From NCBI GenBank assembly GCA_008711295.1, contig VUYV01000016.1, forward strand, positions 4,772,482-4,836,481: a stretch of DNA of 64,000 nt, in the 5' to 3' direction. Each line of letters starts with the position of its first letter. Position 1 is the stretch's first letter. Of this stretch, positions 49,554 to 63,946 are shown one piece after another. A program made the position numbers and the translations under genes. The stretch comes from Anarhynchus alexandrinus. Lineage: Eukaryota; Chordata; Aves; Charadriiformes; Charadriidae. A model generated the notes under the pieces. The model was not told where the DNA came from and ran no database searches. It was given only the letters and a program-made list of their open reading frames with translations.

Positions 49554-52500
49554 GTAGGAATTTTTGCTGTGTGCTTACATGTTACATTGATGACCTAGAT
49601 AAAATAGAACAGGAATTATATGCAAAAATTAAAAAAAACCCGAAGTTCCCTTAGCTAATAAGAAGTACTTTGTCTTTTTTTCCATTTAACATGGTTTCTG
49701 ATGAGAAGCATTACAATTGTTGAGCTGTTGTCATTTGATTCTGTATGTAAAATGCTGATGGAAGCTCTGCTGGCAGTGAGGGAACAAAAATCCTGGTTTG
49801 TCAAGGTGGACTTACACAAGTTCCTGGCTTCCCTGATGGCAAGGAGCTAATAGTTGTTATGGTCTATGTTGCATTCTGTGCCGCCTGTTTTCCTCTTCCA
49901 GTGCCTCTTGAGGCCAGAAAGAAGGTTTTTTTAAACTGTCATGAGAGAGGTCAGGATATCAGTTCCCTTAGGTCTGCTCTGATGTATTGCATACTACTTT
50001 GCTGTCTCTAAAGACAGTAGGTTGTAGATATATGTTCTCTCTGGTGTTTTTGTTTGGACAGAAACTACATATCAGAGAGAATAAAACCAAAGCACTCAGT
50101 TCTGGAAGCAAGATAGTGCCTCGGGGAATCACAGGAGTGATAGGAAAAAAGGAAATCTCCTTAGGGGCCTGAAAGTATGGCTTTGTTGCTTCTTAGCCGC
50201 TGTTGAACAGGTGAGGTTGAAGCAGCCCAAAGGAATGCTTCTCCTACCCTTGTTTTCCCAGGGGAGGAAGACATCTGAGTCTGGATGGCTGCGGCTTACC
50301 CGGAGCCTCCCGCTGGGCTCCCTCTTCCTTGCACCCAGCCCTGGGTCAGGGCACAGCCCCAAGTGCTCCTCAGCCCCTTGAGGGTAAGCATTAGCAATGG
50401 AAAAGGTTATTTCTCCGTGCCAAAATGTGATTGTAGTTATCTCTGAACAAACCATTCAAATTTGGTTTTCAAAGCTTTCCGTGTATGGCTGGCAGCATTT
50501 TAAAGGCTGCGTTATAATTGAAATGCAACAGAAGTACTTTATGACATCCACATTAATACCAAATGAGTTCACCATGATTAATGGTTCTGTGATGAATAGC
50601 AATAAAGTATTAACAATGGCTAGAACATTATTTTAAAATGCTACCCGCTTTACAGAGGACATTCATGTTCTTCTAACAAAATGTTTTTAGCTGAAATTTA
50701 TGCATAGCTATTGCCTCGGTGACTTTTATTTATTAGGTTACATAAAGGCTGGTTTTGTTACAACATGTTACGGATTTGACAGCAGTGGCATTAAATGAAG
50801 GGTATGAGAAAATCCTGACTTTTAGGATGGTGAAATGCACCACCTGTGTGAATGAGTTTGCTTTTTGTCATTGATTTGTGTGTGGGCAGAATGAAAACAG
50901 CACCTGGGTTGGCTGTTGATGGGATCTTGCAAACGGTGTGAAACAAAACGCTCATTTTGGGGCCAGTTCTGTCAGTTTTGCTTTGATCCACGTTGAGGGG
51001 CTGAGGAAAGGAGTGTTGACTGCAGGTGAGCGAGCGTTACAGAAGCCCTGTTTGTGTCACATCCACAGAAGATCTAAAACTCATATAGCAGCAGGAAGCC
51101 TTGGCTCTAAGTCAAGCAGTAGCAGCTTGTGATTGCATGGAGGCTTCTAGTAAAAACCCTGGTATATTGGCTTAAAAGGGCAGCATCACGTCTGTGTGAT
51201 ACTTGCCAAAGTTCCCAGCTTTTCAGAGGTTCTTTTCCACAGCTCTGCTTCTAGGTGGGAGCAACCCTTGCATTCAGGTAAGCATAAATAATGAACTATG
51301 GTTAGGGGCATTTACTGTGTGGGACAGCAAGCTTCCCTCATGTAGTATACAAAGTCATTCAGAATCTGCTCGTTGCATGGTAAAAGTGTGATGCACATGA
51401 TGATTTATGTTATGATGATGAGTCTGAGCTGTATCCAGCAGGATGGCTCTGCTGTGCTTTACCAGTACCTGCAGACCCTCTTGCCCTGTACGTAACACAG
51501 CCTATGGTATAAGCTGCAAACATGGAACATAGTTTAGCTGTCTCAGCAACAAATATTTCTTGCTGCCGTGGTACCACTTAACACAGCTTTATTAGCTATC
51601 CTGGAAGTTAATCTCACATGATCTGGTGGGATCATCAATTCACTTGGGAACTTGCTTCCAGTAGCCTTGCCAGGCAGAAAGGACAATGTGCTGATGTGCA
51701 CTGATGCATCTTTTACTGTAAAACAAGAGATTTGGGTGATTTTTTCTCTATTCCCCTACCACCCCTCCCTCTGCCCATAGTCTTGGACAGTTTTTATACT
51801 GTGTTGGGGGACTTTTGCCAGTTTATGCAAATTTTTTAATCTATTTTCAGAATTCTAAGAGTGGATTTCATCTGGGGGTTGTCATTAAAAACTTAAGAAG
51901 TTAATGGGAATCTTTAAACCTCATTTAATGTATTTCTGATCTAGTGCTACCTTTTGATAGAAATAAGTGTCATCTTTAATAAGCCTTGACTTTTCTATTA
52001 AACATAAAAAATGTAATTCATTTTTATTTTTATCGTAATCTAAATTTCAGTGTGATTAACGACACCCGTAGTAAGCTACCCAAGCCCGTTAGGTTTGCTG
52101 CTACAGAAGACCATAGCAAGTAATGATTTTAGAGGACTATAAGCAGTCATAGTTACCAAAAACTCTTTCTTCCCCATCACCATCTGGAATATCCACTTCT
52201 TCCGCATATGCTGCCATATCCACCAGTGGGTGGTAATTGGTAATTAGTCTGCCATGCTCTTGGTCTTTTTGATGGCTAGAAACAGAGTCCGTTCTCATGC
52301 TGCATTCAGTGTACCTTCTGTACAGCTATCAGCATTCTTAATTTCTGAAAATGAGAGAGAAACAGTTCATTTCAGTTAGTTTCTCTTTCAGTCTTGTTGG
52401 TTGACATTTACTTTTCACAATAGTTTTCACTCCAAAAACGGGATACATAAATGCACTTACACTACCATACACTGTTCATAAGCTCAGAGCTTTTTCTTTC

Positions 52501-55500
52501 TGGGTTTCTCATCCAGGAGGTCTGGTTCCTTTCTGCATTACCTATTATGTTTTGCCTCAAAAGTTCCCTTGAAGGCAGAAAAGTGCACTTCTCTCCTACA
52601 GTTGTCACATTAAGGTAGCACAAGGAATGAGCTGAGATCTCCTCAAAGTTAGTGTGTTACACTAGGTTGCAGGTGGTCAGCTCTGCTTGGCGCTTTGAGC
52701 GCAAAACCACTTCTCCTTCTCCAGCTTCTGGTTTGTGATGATTGTTTGAGTCTCTGGAAACCTCTCTCCTGTTCTTCCCTGTCTGTGGAGACCTACGAGC
52801 AGAGCACCAACACTATTCCTGGCTGTTACAGTAGTGTATGGGAGTAGCTCAGAAAGTAATTTGCAAAAGAAAGACCTTCCTGATCAGACCTCAGGAATAG
52901 TTACCCAGAAGACTTGGCTGAAAACTACGTAGTGTAGTCTAGCACTTGACCATGATCCTACAGCCTTATCAGGGTCTATGTCTTATTAGCTGACAGTAAT
53001 TATTCTCTGTGCTCTCACACTTCTGGGTACTGTAATGAGTTTGTGGCTGCCCCTGAGAAGCGCTGTTACTGTGTGGATGATGTGAAGGCTAGAGCCTCAC
53101 CTCAGCTGATCTGGGTGTAAGAGTGGCTTTGTGTTTATCCTTCTAGGAAACTCAAAACTTGTTTTCATCCATGGCAGTGTCCACCAGTTCTTGCAAATGG
53201 TGCACAAGGCTCGGAAGATGAGACAAATTCAGGCGACTTGCACAAGTCTATGTCCTACTTTGGGTGCCTAATAGCACCCAAAGGGAATTTGTAGCTTTAT
53301 GGGGTTAGGTAGAACCTGTGGGTCTTGGGCAGAGAGTCAGAATGGTTTTACAGCAAAAGAAGTAGGATGTGAAGATTAAAGGCTAGAGTGTTGAGGCATC
53401 TGAAAATAAGTCTGTATGTCTTTCATAGCAGCTTAGGCTTCTAATGATGTAGAAAGGAGATCTTTAGTGGGTACCAAAACACTTGATGCTAGGGGGACTC
53501 TGACCCAAAATCAGTAGGTGGTATACTCAAATGACCCCTGTGTTACTGAGAAGCTTAAGCATCACCTTCTTCTTCCACCTTGTCAGGGATGAGTCCTTCT
53601 GTCTTCAGCTGCTGTTTTCTGAAACTAAAGCAGAGTTTTCTGTCTCAATGCAATATACATGCAAAGGTTTATTCTTTGGAATAAGGGCAAATCTCAGGCA
53701 GCACAGAGCACTGCAGCAGATCCCTAAATGAGAAGAAAAATGAAAGTAATGTTCTGAAGAGAACAAGAAAAGACTTATTAATTGTGTATGGTAGGAAGAA
53801 GTGCCTGAATTCAAGCTACAGTGAAATTTATACAGAAGTGAGGGTATTATAAGATGATTATCAGGACTTTGCCTTTTTAGTAAGCATTAGAATCATTTAG
53901 GCAGGGAGCAAGAGAAATTTTGAGAACAGGAGATTAATATGCAGTTCATTTTTTTTTTCCTTTGGAAGATGTGATTGCCCATAAATTCAGTGCAGCCCTT
54001 TTGAAGCGTGGCATGCCTTTTCTCACAGCTTTCAGGGGCTCAGAGCTGCTGCCAGCGTCAGCAAGGGTGCGGTGTCAGGATGCTCAGGGCTCATGTAGTT
54101 TGTATTTTGAAATGCTGAAGGAATGTGAAAATCATTAGTTGTGATGAAACAATTACTTCCTTTTATTTGCACGTTACCTGGTAGCACACTCTCGAGCTTT
54201 CATGTGATGTGCAGACTAACGAAGAGATGTCTTTTCCCTTGTAAAGTTTAGCAAAGAGGTCTGCAAAATAACATAACGAGCAGTGAAAAGGAACATATGT
54301 TTTTGTACAATGAGGCATAGAAATCGCTCTGAATATTCACATACCTTCTGTGAAGCACGGAAGTGCCACTCAAAAGAATGTCCATGTTCTTAAAAGGGAG
54401 ACACAGCTAGAAGTGTCACGTAGCAGTAAATACTGGCGAAAATTTGGCAGCTGCAAGCATGCTCGCAGGACTAGGGAAGCCACACTTTTCACCATCTTGT
54501 ATTTACTTTAGCCAATAACAGTTTCTATGGAAACTAAAATCTTAATGCAACTGTATAAGTGTTTTTAGTAGCATGAAGAAATATCAGAGTGAGTTGGCAG
54601 GAATAAGGAAATAACCCCATGGCAAATGTTCTTATTGAAAACTTTTGATGCGTTTGATCAGTCTGTTTTCCCTCAAAGATACCATAAATCATTCATCAGG
54701 AAATGAATTTCTTAAAATGACATATGCTATGGAACCTGTAGGAGATGAAATTGTGAATGATGGGATCACTCTAATGCCAAAATGTTTATAGAGTGTAGGC
54801 CCCAATTCTAAAAACACTCACAGCTCCCCTGCCCCAAGTTTTCTCACTTTAAGCTCTACAGAGAAATATAATGAAGTTTTCCTAATGTCAGAAATTTGCC
54901 AAGACCTCAACTACTATTATGATGATCACCAGCCTCTCTGTATTCAGTGGGTTTTCTTAAATTGCTCAAGTGGAGTGAGATGATGGCAGGAGTATCTCAG
55001 CTGTAATTTAAAAGCTACACACTTCTTCCTCACTGAAGAGGGTTTGCTGGTTTCTAACACATCTGTAGAGAAAAATCAACATTTCATGAACTAGATGGAC
55101 TCGAAAACTAACAAGAAAACTCTAAATAATTATTTAACTGAAAATCTGGTGATTTTCAGGGACATGAGGATGTGCAAGTCTATTTGAATTGTCAGAGCTA
55201 TCAAGACTGCTGTCTTCTGCATCTGCTTCTGTACTCCATTGCCCTGACTTAGAATCAGTAGGATTCTACTGACATTTGGGTAAAATTTATGCAGAGAAGC
55301 AGAAAGTGAGACTGCTGTCTGTTATGTTGTTAATAATCTCCTATTTCTTTGTTTTTTTAACTTACTGCCTGAATTTACAAATGCAGGTGAAGAACTTTTT
55401 GTGAACCTACTCAAAGCACACACATGCAAATAAATAAATAGCAGATAACACTTGGTTGATTTGCCTCGAAATAAGGCTCTAACTTCTAATTTACGAGTCC

Positions 55501-55770
55501 AGTGACAAGAACCTGTCAAAATAAACCTAATTCAATCACTTAATTTCCTTGTGGTATCTGAACTTAATTTTTTGCTGGCAGCCTGTGATTTTTATGGTCA
55601 GATTGTTTATTTTTCTTTTATCGGGAGAACAAAAGAGGCCTCTGTCACTTCTGAAATATTTGAAAGCCGAGCAGTTATTCATTTCTTTATTATAAAGTCT
55701 GTGCTGGGACAATTATGTTGTGTTTAAGAACCACCCTGATTAGACTGCATGTGGGAAATAGCAGATAGAT

Positions 55771-55789
55771 TCCCCCCCCCCTTTTTTTT
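55771..55789 (+). repeat. C-run followed by T-run
   Basis: About ten C followed by about nine T, between gatagattc and gtctactc. It is a low-complexity polypyrimidine tract; the boundaries are good to a base or two. Confidence 0.85.
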
Positions 55790-56597
55790 TGTCTACTCAA
55801 TAAATTTCCCAAAAAAGTCAGCTGCCTACATGGATCACACAGGAGAGCAACAAGCCTGCCCTTTGCAGCACCAACTTCTGTTGCTCTGCCTCTCTCAAAT
55901 GCTGCTATTGCTGTTATTTTTATCTGCTGATAAATGCACACTGCTTTCCCTTCAACAACCTTGGTGCTAAATTAGAAACTCTAATGTAAATTATGCCTAA
56001 GCAATGTTCTATTTCTGCCAAAAAGAAATAAAAATGGAATACGCACGCAGCTCACCACCTTAGAGATAACAGTGACATCCTCAAACATCCCCCCCCAGTT
56101 TGTTTGTTCTTCTACATCATTGCTTTTTTTCATAATAAGGATTAAATTACATAAACATTTTCTCTAGGTTGAGTGTTATTTTATTAAGGAAGGTGAAGAT
56201 TAATTTCTTTGGATAATATTTGACCAGTGTTCATGTGGTTGCAGTGGTAAAGACGGGGAAATGCAAGTAGTTGAAATGCTGAAAGATCACAGGAGTGGTG
56301 GTCACTGTGCGAGAGAGGGAGTTTTGCCTTGGACCCCCCTTGGGGGCATGAGCCTCGCTCTGCCCTTCTCTGCCAGCTTCCCTGCAGCTTGGCATCGCCT
56401 CTCTCCACGGGGCTGAACAGGCTCCTAACGGCACCTGGCTTCTTTTGCTCTTCCAAATTTTCCCTACCAGTGAAGACTTTTTTCAGAAGAGGTCTCACCC
56501 ACTGCCCACAGTAAAGTCCCGCTGCTTATTCGGGAATGAAGGCAAGTTTCGACACGGCTAGGATGCTTTCGAGTTTGTTGTTTGGTTGTTTGGGTTC

Positions 56598-56626
56598 TTT
56601 TTTTTTTTGAAAAAAAAAAAAAAAAA
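56598..56626. repeat. T11-G-A17 palindromic homopolymer pair
   Basis: Eleven T, a single G, then seventeen A. The two runs are complementary and can fold back on each other. Confidence 0.9.
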
Positions 56627-58773
56627 TCTGTTGGAAGTTAACGTCTTTGGGGAAGAGTCACATCTCCAAAGATAAAGCTGTCAGTGCTGCTATCCAGGGA
56701 GCATGGAGAGCAGGTTGTCACTTCTCCATCATCTGGAAGAATGTTACCATCAGAAACGTTATTCATGCTATTCTGGAAGCAAAGCAAAGCTTCCTGAAAG
56801 CGCAAATGAAGCCTGGGGTGTTCAATAGCAGCACAGTAGCCATTTTCTTTCTGCTTCATCGGCTCACAAGTCATGTCTCAAACACGGTGGCTTGCTCAGT
56901 GGAGTGGATGAGCACAAGCGCTTTGCACCTGCGCTCTGAAACCTGCAGAGACTCCTTGCCGGCCTCGGGGTGCCGTTCACTTGACTGCTCATGCCTGAGG
57001 CTGAGGCTACCTCAGAGACAATCAGCATCCCAGTGCACCACCAGAATGCCCCAAATTGGTGAAGGTGATTTTATTTTCAACCCTCTAATCCTCAGGGGAC
57101 TAGGACCCTTTCAGAGGGTTGTTATACACTGTATAATTAGCTCTGTCTGGTACTCCATCAGATTCACTATTTACTAACATCCGTGATGTAGTAGAAAGCA
57201 CAGGTTTTTGTTCAGGGCTTTCGCTATGAATCATTGCCAAAAAGATTTAATTTTTTTTCGGCTCACTGGTGGTTTCAGTTAGCTTTCTGTGCCTTGGTTT
57301 TATGTTTTTCTTTGTTATATTTATAAAACATACATCTTCTTTTTGTTTGTATACTTTCATGCCAAAGTACACAGTGCAAAGTATGTTACAAGAAATTCTG
57401 TATTTTAAGAAGAACAAAGGCATTTTATAAATGGGATTTTAAAACTTGACATTTAAATTTGAAAAGGTGGAATAGGACACTGCGCAATTAAATATGTGAT
57501 ATTTGAGTTGCTGAGAACACCAGTGTCAGTAAAGCTGTGTTTTAAATGCTACTGGCAAAGATGCTTTTGAATAAGCATGTGCATGCTGAGTACATTTTTT
57601 TTTTTTCCTTTTTCTCCTTTAGTATGACTTTTTGTGTGATTTTGAAGAGAGATTGACAGCTTTGTTTGCTCTCAGGCACACATAATACTCCAAAACTATT
57701 TTAAATCCATAAATAAGCCACTCTTGTGATTTTTCAGACTACGGTGATGGGGGATTAAAGTTGCACACTGGAGTGCATGGACTCATCACTTAATTGAGCA
57801 CGTGCTTCATGCAGATGTGAAGTTCAATGCTACAGTAATGTTTCCTGTGATAGCGTAGTTGATTGTAATCACCTCCACAGTGTTTCAGCTTTAACGTTTA
57901 AATTCCTCATCTTGCCTTTCCTTGCACAGCAATAGGGCTCACAGGAGGGGAGGTGGGTTGCAAAATGGCATCTCTGGGCTGGTAGGTACCACTTTTGCTG
58001 CTGTCAGCAGCCGCCCCCTGTGTGCTTGGATGTGATGGTGGTGTGCTGTCACTGGCTCACCTTGGTGACAAGGCCATATCCAGTGTCCTATGTTTGACAA
58101 CATTTGTGTTGCTGATCAGTAATATGGGATACAGATGTCTCATTCCTGCCTTCACAACTAATAACGCTAATGAGATGAGAATGCAGCCGGGACAGCATGT
58201 CCAGCCACAGCTATTACAAACCCACACCCACTGTCAATCATGATAAAGCTCACTTGAATCTGATAAATGGCATTTTTACAGTGGCTGGCACAAAATTTAA
58301 AAATTGTTGTGACAATTCTAGAGGTGCTTTTTGTGATGCTAAGATGTTAATATTGCCTATCAATGATGTCCTATATTATCTGTTTGTTATCTTGCACCCC
58401 CTATATGTTCATATCCATGTTACCTTTTGACTTGCACTAAGATCATGAAGATTTGGGAAAGTACAGTCCTTTTTTTCCAGTGTTGGTACAGTATCTAAAA
58501 GAGCAAAGTCCTGTTTCATGAGTAGGTCTCCTAAGTGCAATATTAATGCAAAAACTAATAAATAAAATGTTGCTTTCCATAAAGATAAGAGATGCTGCGT
58601 TCAGCCTCTGTCATGAACACTCAGTTTGGAAAGAATTTCAAAATTTGTCATTGGAAAATGTAAAGGTACTAAATAACCTAGTCATACTACTCTTTCCTTC
58701 TGAGTGGTGATCTCCATCTAGAAATATTTCATAAATATTAAAGTATATATTTTAGCAGTAGTGTGGAGCTGTG

Positions 58774-58795
58774 CATCAAGATAGATATCTTGATG
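58774..58795. repeat. Perfect 9-bp inverted repeat with 4-nt loop
   Basis: catcaagat (58774-58782), loop agat, atcttgatg (58787-58795). There is no T-run after it and no genic context. Confidence 0.85.
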
Positions 58796-61548
58796 GCAGT
58801 GCAATATCCTCAAGCTTCAACTGTGAAATGAACAGGCTCAAGTGAAAATGCCAAAGCAGAAATATTTTTCTGCAATTGTTTAGAACAAATTATTTAAATT
58901 TCCCTGTTTTATTGGAATCCAGCTTGGTGATTTACCCTGGCATTCCTTAACTTGTAAATAACTGGTTGAATAAAACTGGTAGGTTTTAATTAGTTGCAAA
59001 GGTTTGATACATTTGTTATCATCTGCATATAAATGGCTCCTTCAGTATCTCCTTGTGGAACTGAGGAAACCAATTTATTTAGGCTTAGGAAAGAGACCAC
59101 TGGGAAGCAAAAGAATTAGGTGTAGATCCCAAGTAACCACGGCTGACAGAGATGCCAGTTTCTTCACAACTGGGTGACAGTGTCCCCCTTCTCAGCGCTG
59201 CAGGGAAAAGCATTTTACTGGCGACAGGACGGCAGGGTGCTGAATAGCGGAGGAGCGGAGGGTGATTGGCATTGGTGAGTCCTTATCCGTGTTGGATGGG
59301 GCTGCCTGTGTGCTGCAGTGGATGTCAAACCCTGCCTGGAAACCCTCAGGCAAACGGCAGGAATTGAGCAATTTGTGATTGAGTTTAAATAACTATACAC
59401 TGTCTTTGGTCAGAGCTTGTAACTCAAGAGGTTTGGTTTTGAGATTTAGAGGAGTTGTAAAAAAAAGTTTTCTTTAATACTGAAGTTATTTAAGCTTGCT
59501 TAAAATCCATTCGAACAGCTTCCAACTACAGAGTTTGTTATCTTCCACATTACATTAGCACTTTCCTGGTCTCGCAGCTAAGCACATTTGGCTGTAAAAC
59601 TTCACATTCGCCTAGCATTTGTTAATCCCTACTTGTATGCTGTCCAGTACAGATGTCTAAGAAAAAGTGATGGAAAGAAACTTGGCTCTCCGAGCTAAAA
59701 CTTTGATTGGAAAATAATTACAGCGCTGGCCATAAATAATCCTTCTTTCATCACTGTGGCTTTTCAGCCTGTCTGTGTCCCAAGGCACGTCTTTGCTGGT
59801 CGAACACCACAGCCACACCAGTGACACGATGTCCATGGCAGATGTACTGCTGTCCTGCAAAGACACACCTACCAGTACCTCAGGGAAACATTTTATTAGG
59901 AATGTGAAAGTCAGCTACAATAAGATAGATAAGGTAGCTAATGGGAGCAAATGAAAATAGACATGGGTCCATGTGAACTATAAAGCAGCAGGAAACTATG
60001 GCTATTTCCAATGTAGTAATATCAGTATATTCATGTTAAATCCCTATTCCCATTTTTCCAAATTGTCAAGTAGAAATGAGACTGTTTTCTTTTGCTCTAG
60101 TCTGCTGTGGATATACAAGAAGGTAGAGGCAAGTGCATCCGATAAATAAATAAATTCTGGGTAGCATTTGTGTGATGATAACAAAAAACCTTGTAGCTGT
60201 ATTGAGCGCGAGTTGCCTGTCTCTGGCTTTCTCAGCTCCATCGCCTCCCAGCCTAATCCTAGTTAAATAAACAAAATTATCAGCTGTTGCCGCTAGGGAG
60301 TTCAGATACTCTGTTCCACTCCTGGGGTGTTAATAAGCCATCCGCAGGGATGTTGCTGCAAAATGGATGGCACGGCGACACTCGCTGATATACAAGCATG
60401 AGCACGTGGGTGCAAAATGGTTATCTGTATGGCAGCGCTAAAAGAACATTTTCTGAGGGCCAAGGGTTTACTTAATTTTGCAACCCTTGGTGATTCACTG
60501 GAATAAAGTGTAGTGTATTCCTAGTAAAAACTGCTGTGTGTTAAGACTGATATACGTGATTTAGCAAGGCTTTTCTGGCTATGGAGTTCATTGTGGATAC
60601 ATCCTTCCCAAGGAGAAGCACTTCTACCACTATAAAGTGGAATGGTTAAAATTGCCATAGCCCATCCTTGATATGGCTGATCTGCACTAGTGGGGCTAGA
60701 CAGAATTAGGGGCTGTTTTCTGCATGTGGCTCTTCTGTTGTATGGTTATTAGCACTGTAAGTGCCCAATATCCTTCATATTTTGTCTTTAGATGACAAAA
60801 ATCAGGTCTTCATTTCTCTTGAGAAGGTTGATCTGCTGAGAAATCCTGTGCATGGACCTATGTGTCATTCCTGTTGAATGGAAATCATCATATGGGATGA
60901 GTAAGAAAGTAGGTGAATAACACGTTTCCAGAACTTACCCATTCTTGAGCATGAACTTGAGTTCATACCCCTAAAGTGTAGATTAAATTATTAACCAGCC
61001 TAAAATTTCAAGTATTTTACTGAAATACTGACAATGTACCAGTGCTCTGGGATTGTGGCGTGTCCTAGAAAGAGAGCATGTAGAAAGGGTAGATTCAATG
61101 CTGATCTAACACTAAGGTTCAGCGTAGCTCTATTTTTTGTTAGTAGAAGGTTTTTGATTTAATTGCCAAACAAAGCAGAAAAAACCCGAGTGTGTAATTG
61201 TAAATTACAGCAATCTATTAAAATGCAGGTTTGCACTTTTAAAAGCGGATTCCATGTGGTTTAGGTTTCTGAGCTTCTGAGTTATGTTGTTTAACTTGGG
61301 GAATTTGGATAAAATCCCCATTACCTTACTTGAAAAACCCTCGGCTGGGAGTTCTCAGGGAGTTCTTGGCTGTGGTATTTTGCAGTATCCAGTTTCTTTG
61401 TTGTTTTTTGGAATTAGAATGAATTTGCAAACCTGCAGTTTAGGAACAACCCTAGATGGTAGCTGATATTCTTCCACCCTGTTGTGTGCTGCCTCTGTGT
61501 CTGGGTTCATTCCCATCAAAGGAGACCGGTTTCCAGATACTAGACTTA

Positions 61549-61570
61549 CAATGGTGGTTAATCACCATTG
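61549..61570. repeat. Perfect 8-bp inverted repeat with 6-nt loop
   Basis: caatggtg (61549-61556), loop gttaat, caccattg (61563-61570). Significance unknown. Confidence 0.85.
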
Positions 61571-63946
61571 ACACCTGTTAAAAGAACGTGTCTTTTCCTT
61601 ATTATTTCCAGGAGGAATCCCAAAAGAAGTGTCAATATAACTTGAAAATGCTAACACCAAAATCTGGGTGGTTTGAATTCTGCCATATCTGCAATAGTCA
61701 ATACCTGTGCTGAAGAGCAGATGCTATGTGCGGACAGAAAGGTGAGCTGCTGGGGCTAGGTCCTCTCCAGCAAGCTGTGACTCTGGCAAGATCTGGCCAT
61801 ATGTAATGTCTTTGGGCCTGATTTCTTTTCTTTTCTTGCGAGGAAGTTATATTCAGTCTTGGTCCTAGGACAGCGTTAAACGTTACAGTTTATCGCAATT
61901 GATAACTAATGGGAATTTTTTAAAAAAGGTTGTAGTAAATGAGACCTGCTGCTGTGTTCGAATACAGGAAAAAAGCATCAGTGATTTTTATAAGAAATTT
62001 TGTGATGGAAGATTCTGGTAGTTCATGGGAGCTGCAGTGACTGCATCCCATACATGTTTTTCCTGTTCTGAAACACATCCAATATTGGTAATGCCATAGC
62101 TGAAATGACACAAAGATTTTTTTGTTGTTGCTGCTCTGAGTTGACCTCCTTCCTCCAAGATTAATGAAATACATTTTAAAAAATCTATGTGAGAAACTGT
62201 ATGCTATAGTTGTTAGTATAAATGGCCTCAAAATGCTGTTTGCTAATGAAGTGGCAAAAGCAGAACAGTCGAGCTAGGTATGGTCACAATATAAAGGGAA
62301 AAGGCAGTCACGTTCTACTCAGAAATAATGGTAGCAATTTGCATGTCATTAAAATGTTTAAAGAAAACAACAAAACTGAATTCAAGTAAACTAAAGCAGA
62401 CTCCTTGAGTGGTTACCTGTGTGTTGAGACAAATAGAAGAAACTATTGTGTGTCGGGATAGCTGATAGAGCCGTGGAAACAGATCCCAGCCCTCTGAGGG
62501 CAGTGGGAGTTTTGCTTTGGCTTCTGAGCGCCAGGCTCCCTTCATCACGTTAAAGAAAAAAGCCAACACAGACTTGTTTTCTGCACTATATTTTTGGTAA
62601 AAAATTCTGAACCATATTTGGCAATTTGAGAAGGAAAGCTGATTTTAGCTAACCTAGTTAGTCCAGTTTTGTTGTGTTTTGCCTTGATAAGGACAAAGAT
62701 CCCTTTCTGCCTTTCCTCCCAAAAACAGCTCCGGGGAGCTGCCAAGGCTGCTGCTTCCATGGTCAGAAGTAAGCCTGGCAATCTTTCCCCTTTTCTTTCT
62801 TTGTGTTTCCACGCACCTCAGATGACAATGTGGTTTTGTAGGAGAGAATGTCACCTTTTTCTCCAGAAATCTTTATATCTATTTGTTTTTAACAGTGGTA
62901 AAGTCTTTCTTCACAGCCATGGACTGTTGCTACCAGGGTAAACGTGCAAGTTGTTGGCGGGTGAGTGGCGGGAGGAAGGGGAGGAGAGGAGGTTGTTTAT
63001 GTCTCGGGTGGGGGGGGTGTTTTACAAATCGGTGCAGGAACAACATTTTTGGAACTGCTGCAGAGATTTGGTTTTGCTTGGTTTTAGCTGAAAGAGGAGG
63101 AGAATTTATTTTGGAGTTGCTTTAATATATATTGTCCTTTGGAGTGGTCTGCTGCGGGGACCCTTGGCACTGGGGTGCTTTGGGAGCTCAGGGTGCTAAT
63201 GGTATAGAAATTCACTCCTGCTTTAGTCAGTGCTTACAGGTCAGCTTTTGTTCTCATGATCTATGCACTGATTTTGCTTTTTGGCTGTAAGAACCAAACA
63301 TCTTCTGTGGAGGTGGCAGTGTTACACTTAAACTAGAATGCACTAGAGTAGTTTAACTTAAAATAAGTTTTTCACTCCTCCTGGGTCCTGTGAGAACAGC
63401 AAGCCCTTGCAGATGGTGACCATTCATTTTGTTAAAGGAGTGAGATTTGTCCTTGGTTGCAAGTCATCATAATTAACTTGTTAATTGTTGCATCATGTTT
63501 TCCTCTGTAGTCAAAGTGGTGACACTTCTGCATGTTTCAAAGGAACTATTGCTGCTGTAAATTGTTGTAGGCAACACTGAATATGATCTAGCTCATTTTT
63601 AAGACACTGATACGTTTGTGGCAGTATTTCAATTGGGGGAACTAACTTTTTTTTTACACTATATTTTTTATATCCTGCTAGAGTTAAGAGAGTTACAAAT
63701 GGTGGGAGAAGAAGTTGGATTATTTAACTGTAACTTACATAATAAAAAAGGAGAGTTTAAAAGCTGTGCTCAGGTCTGCTCATATTTTGATGATGCTTGG
63801 CTTTTCCTTTTGGTTTCTATTTAAAGTGATTTGTTCTCTGGAAGCGTAATCACTTGATATCGCTAATTTAATTTTTTGCATATGACATTTGCAAATTATG
63901 TAATTAAAAGAAACCTTTTACGGTTTGGTTTGGTATTTTTTGTTGG

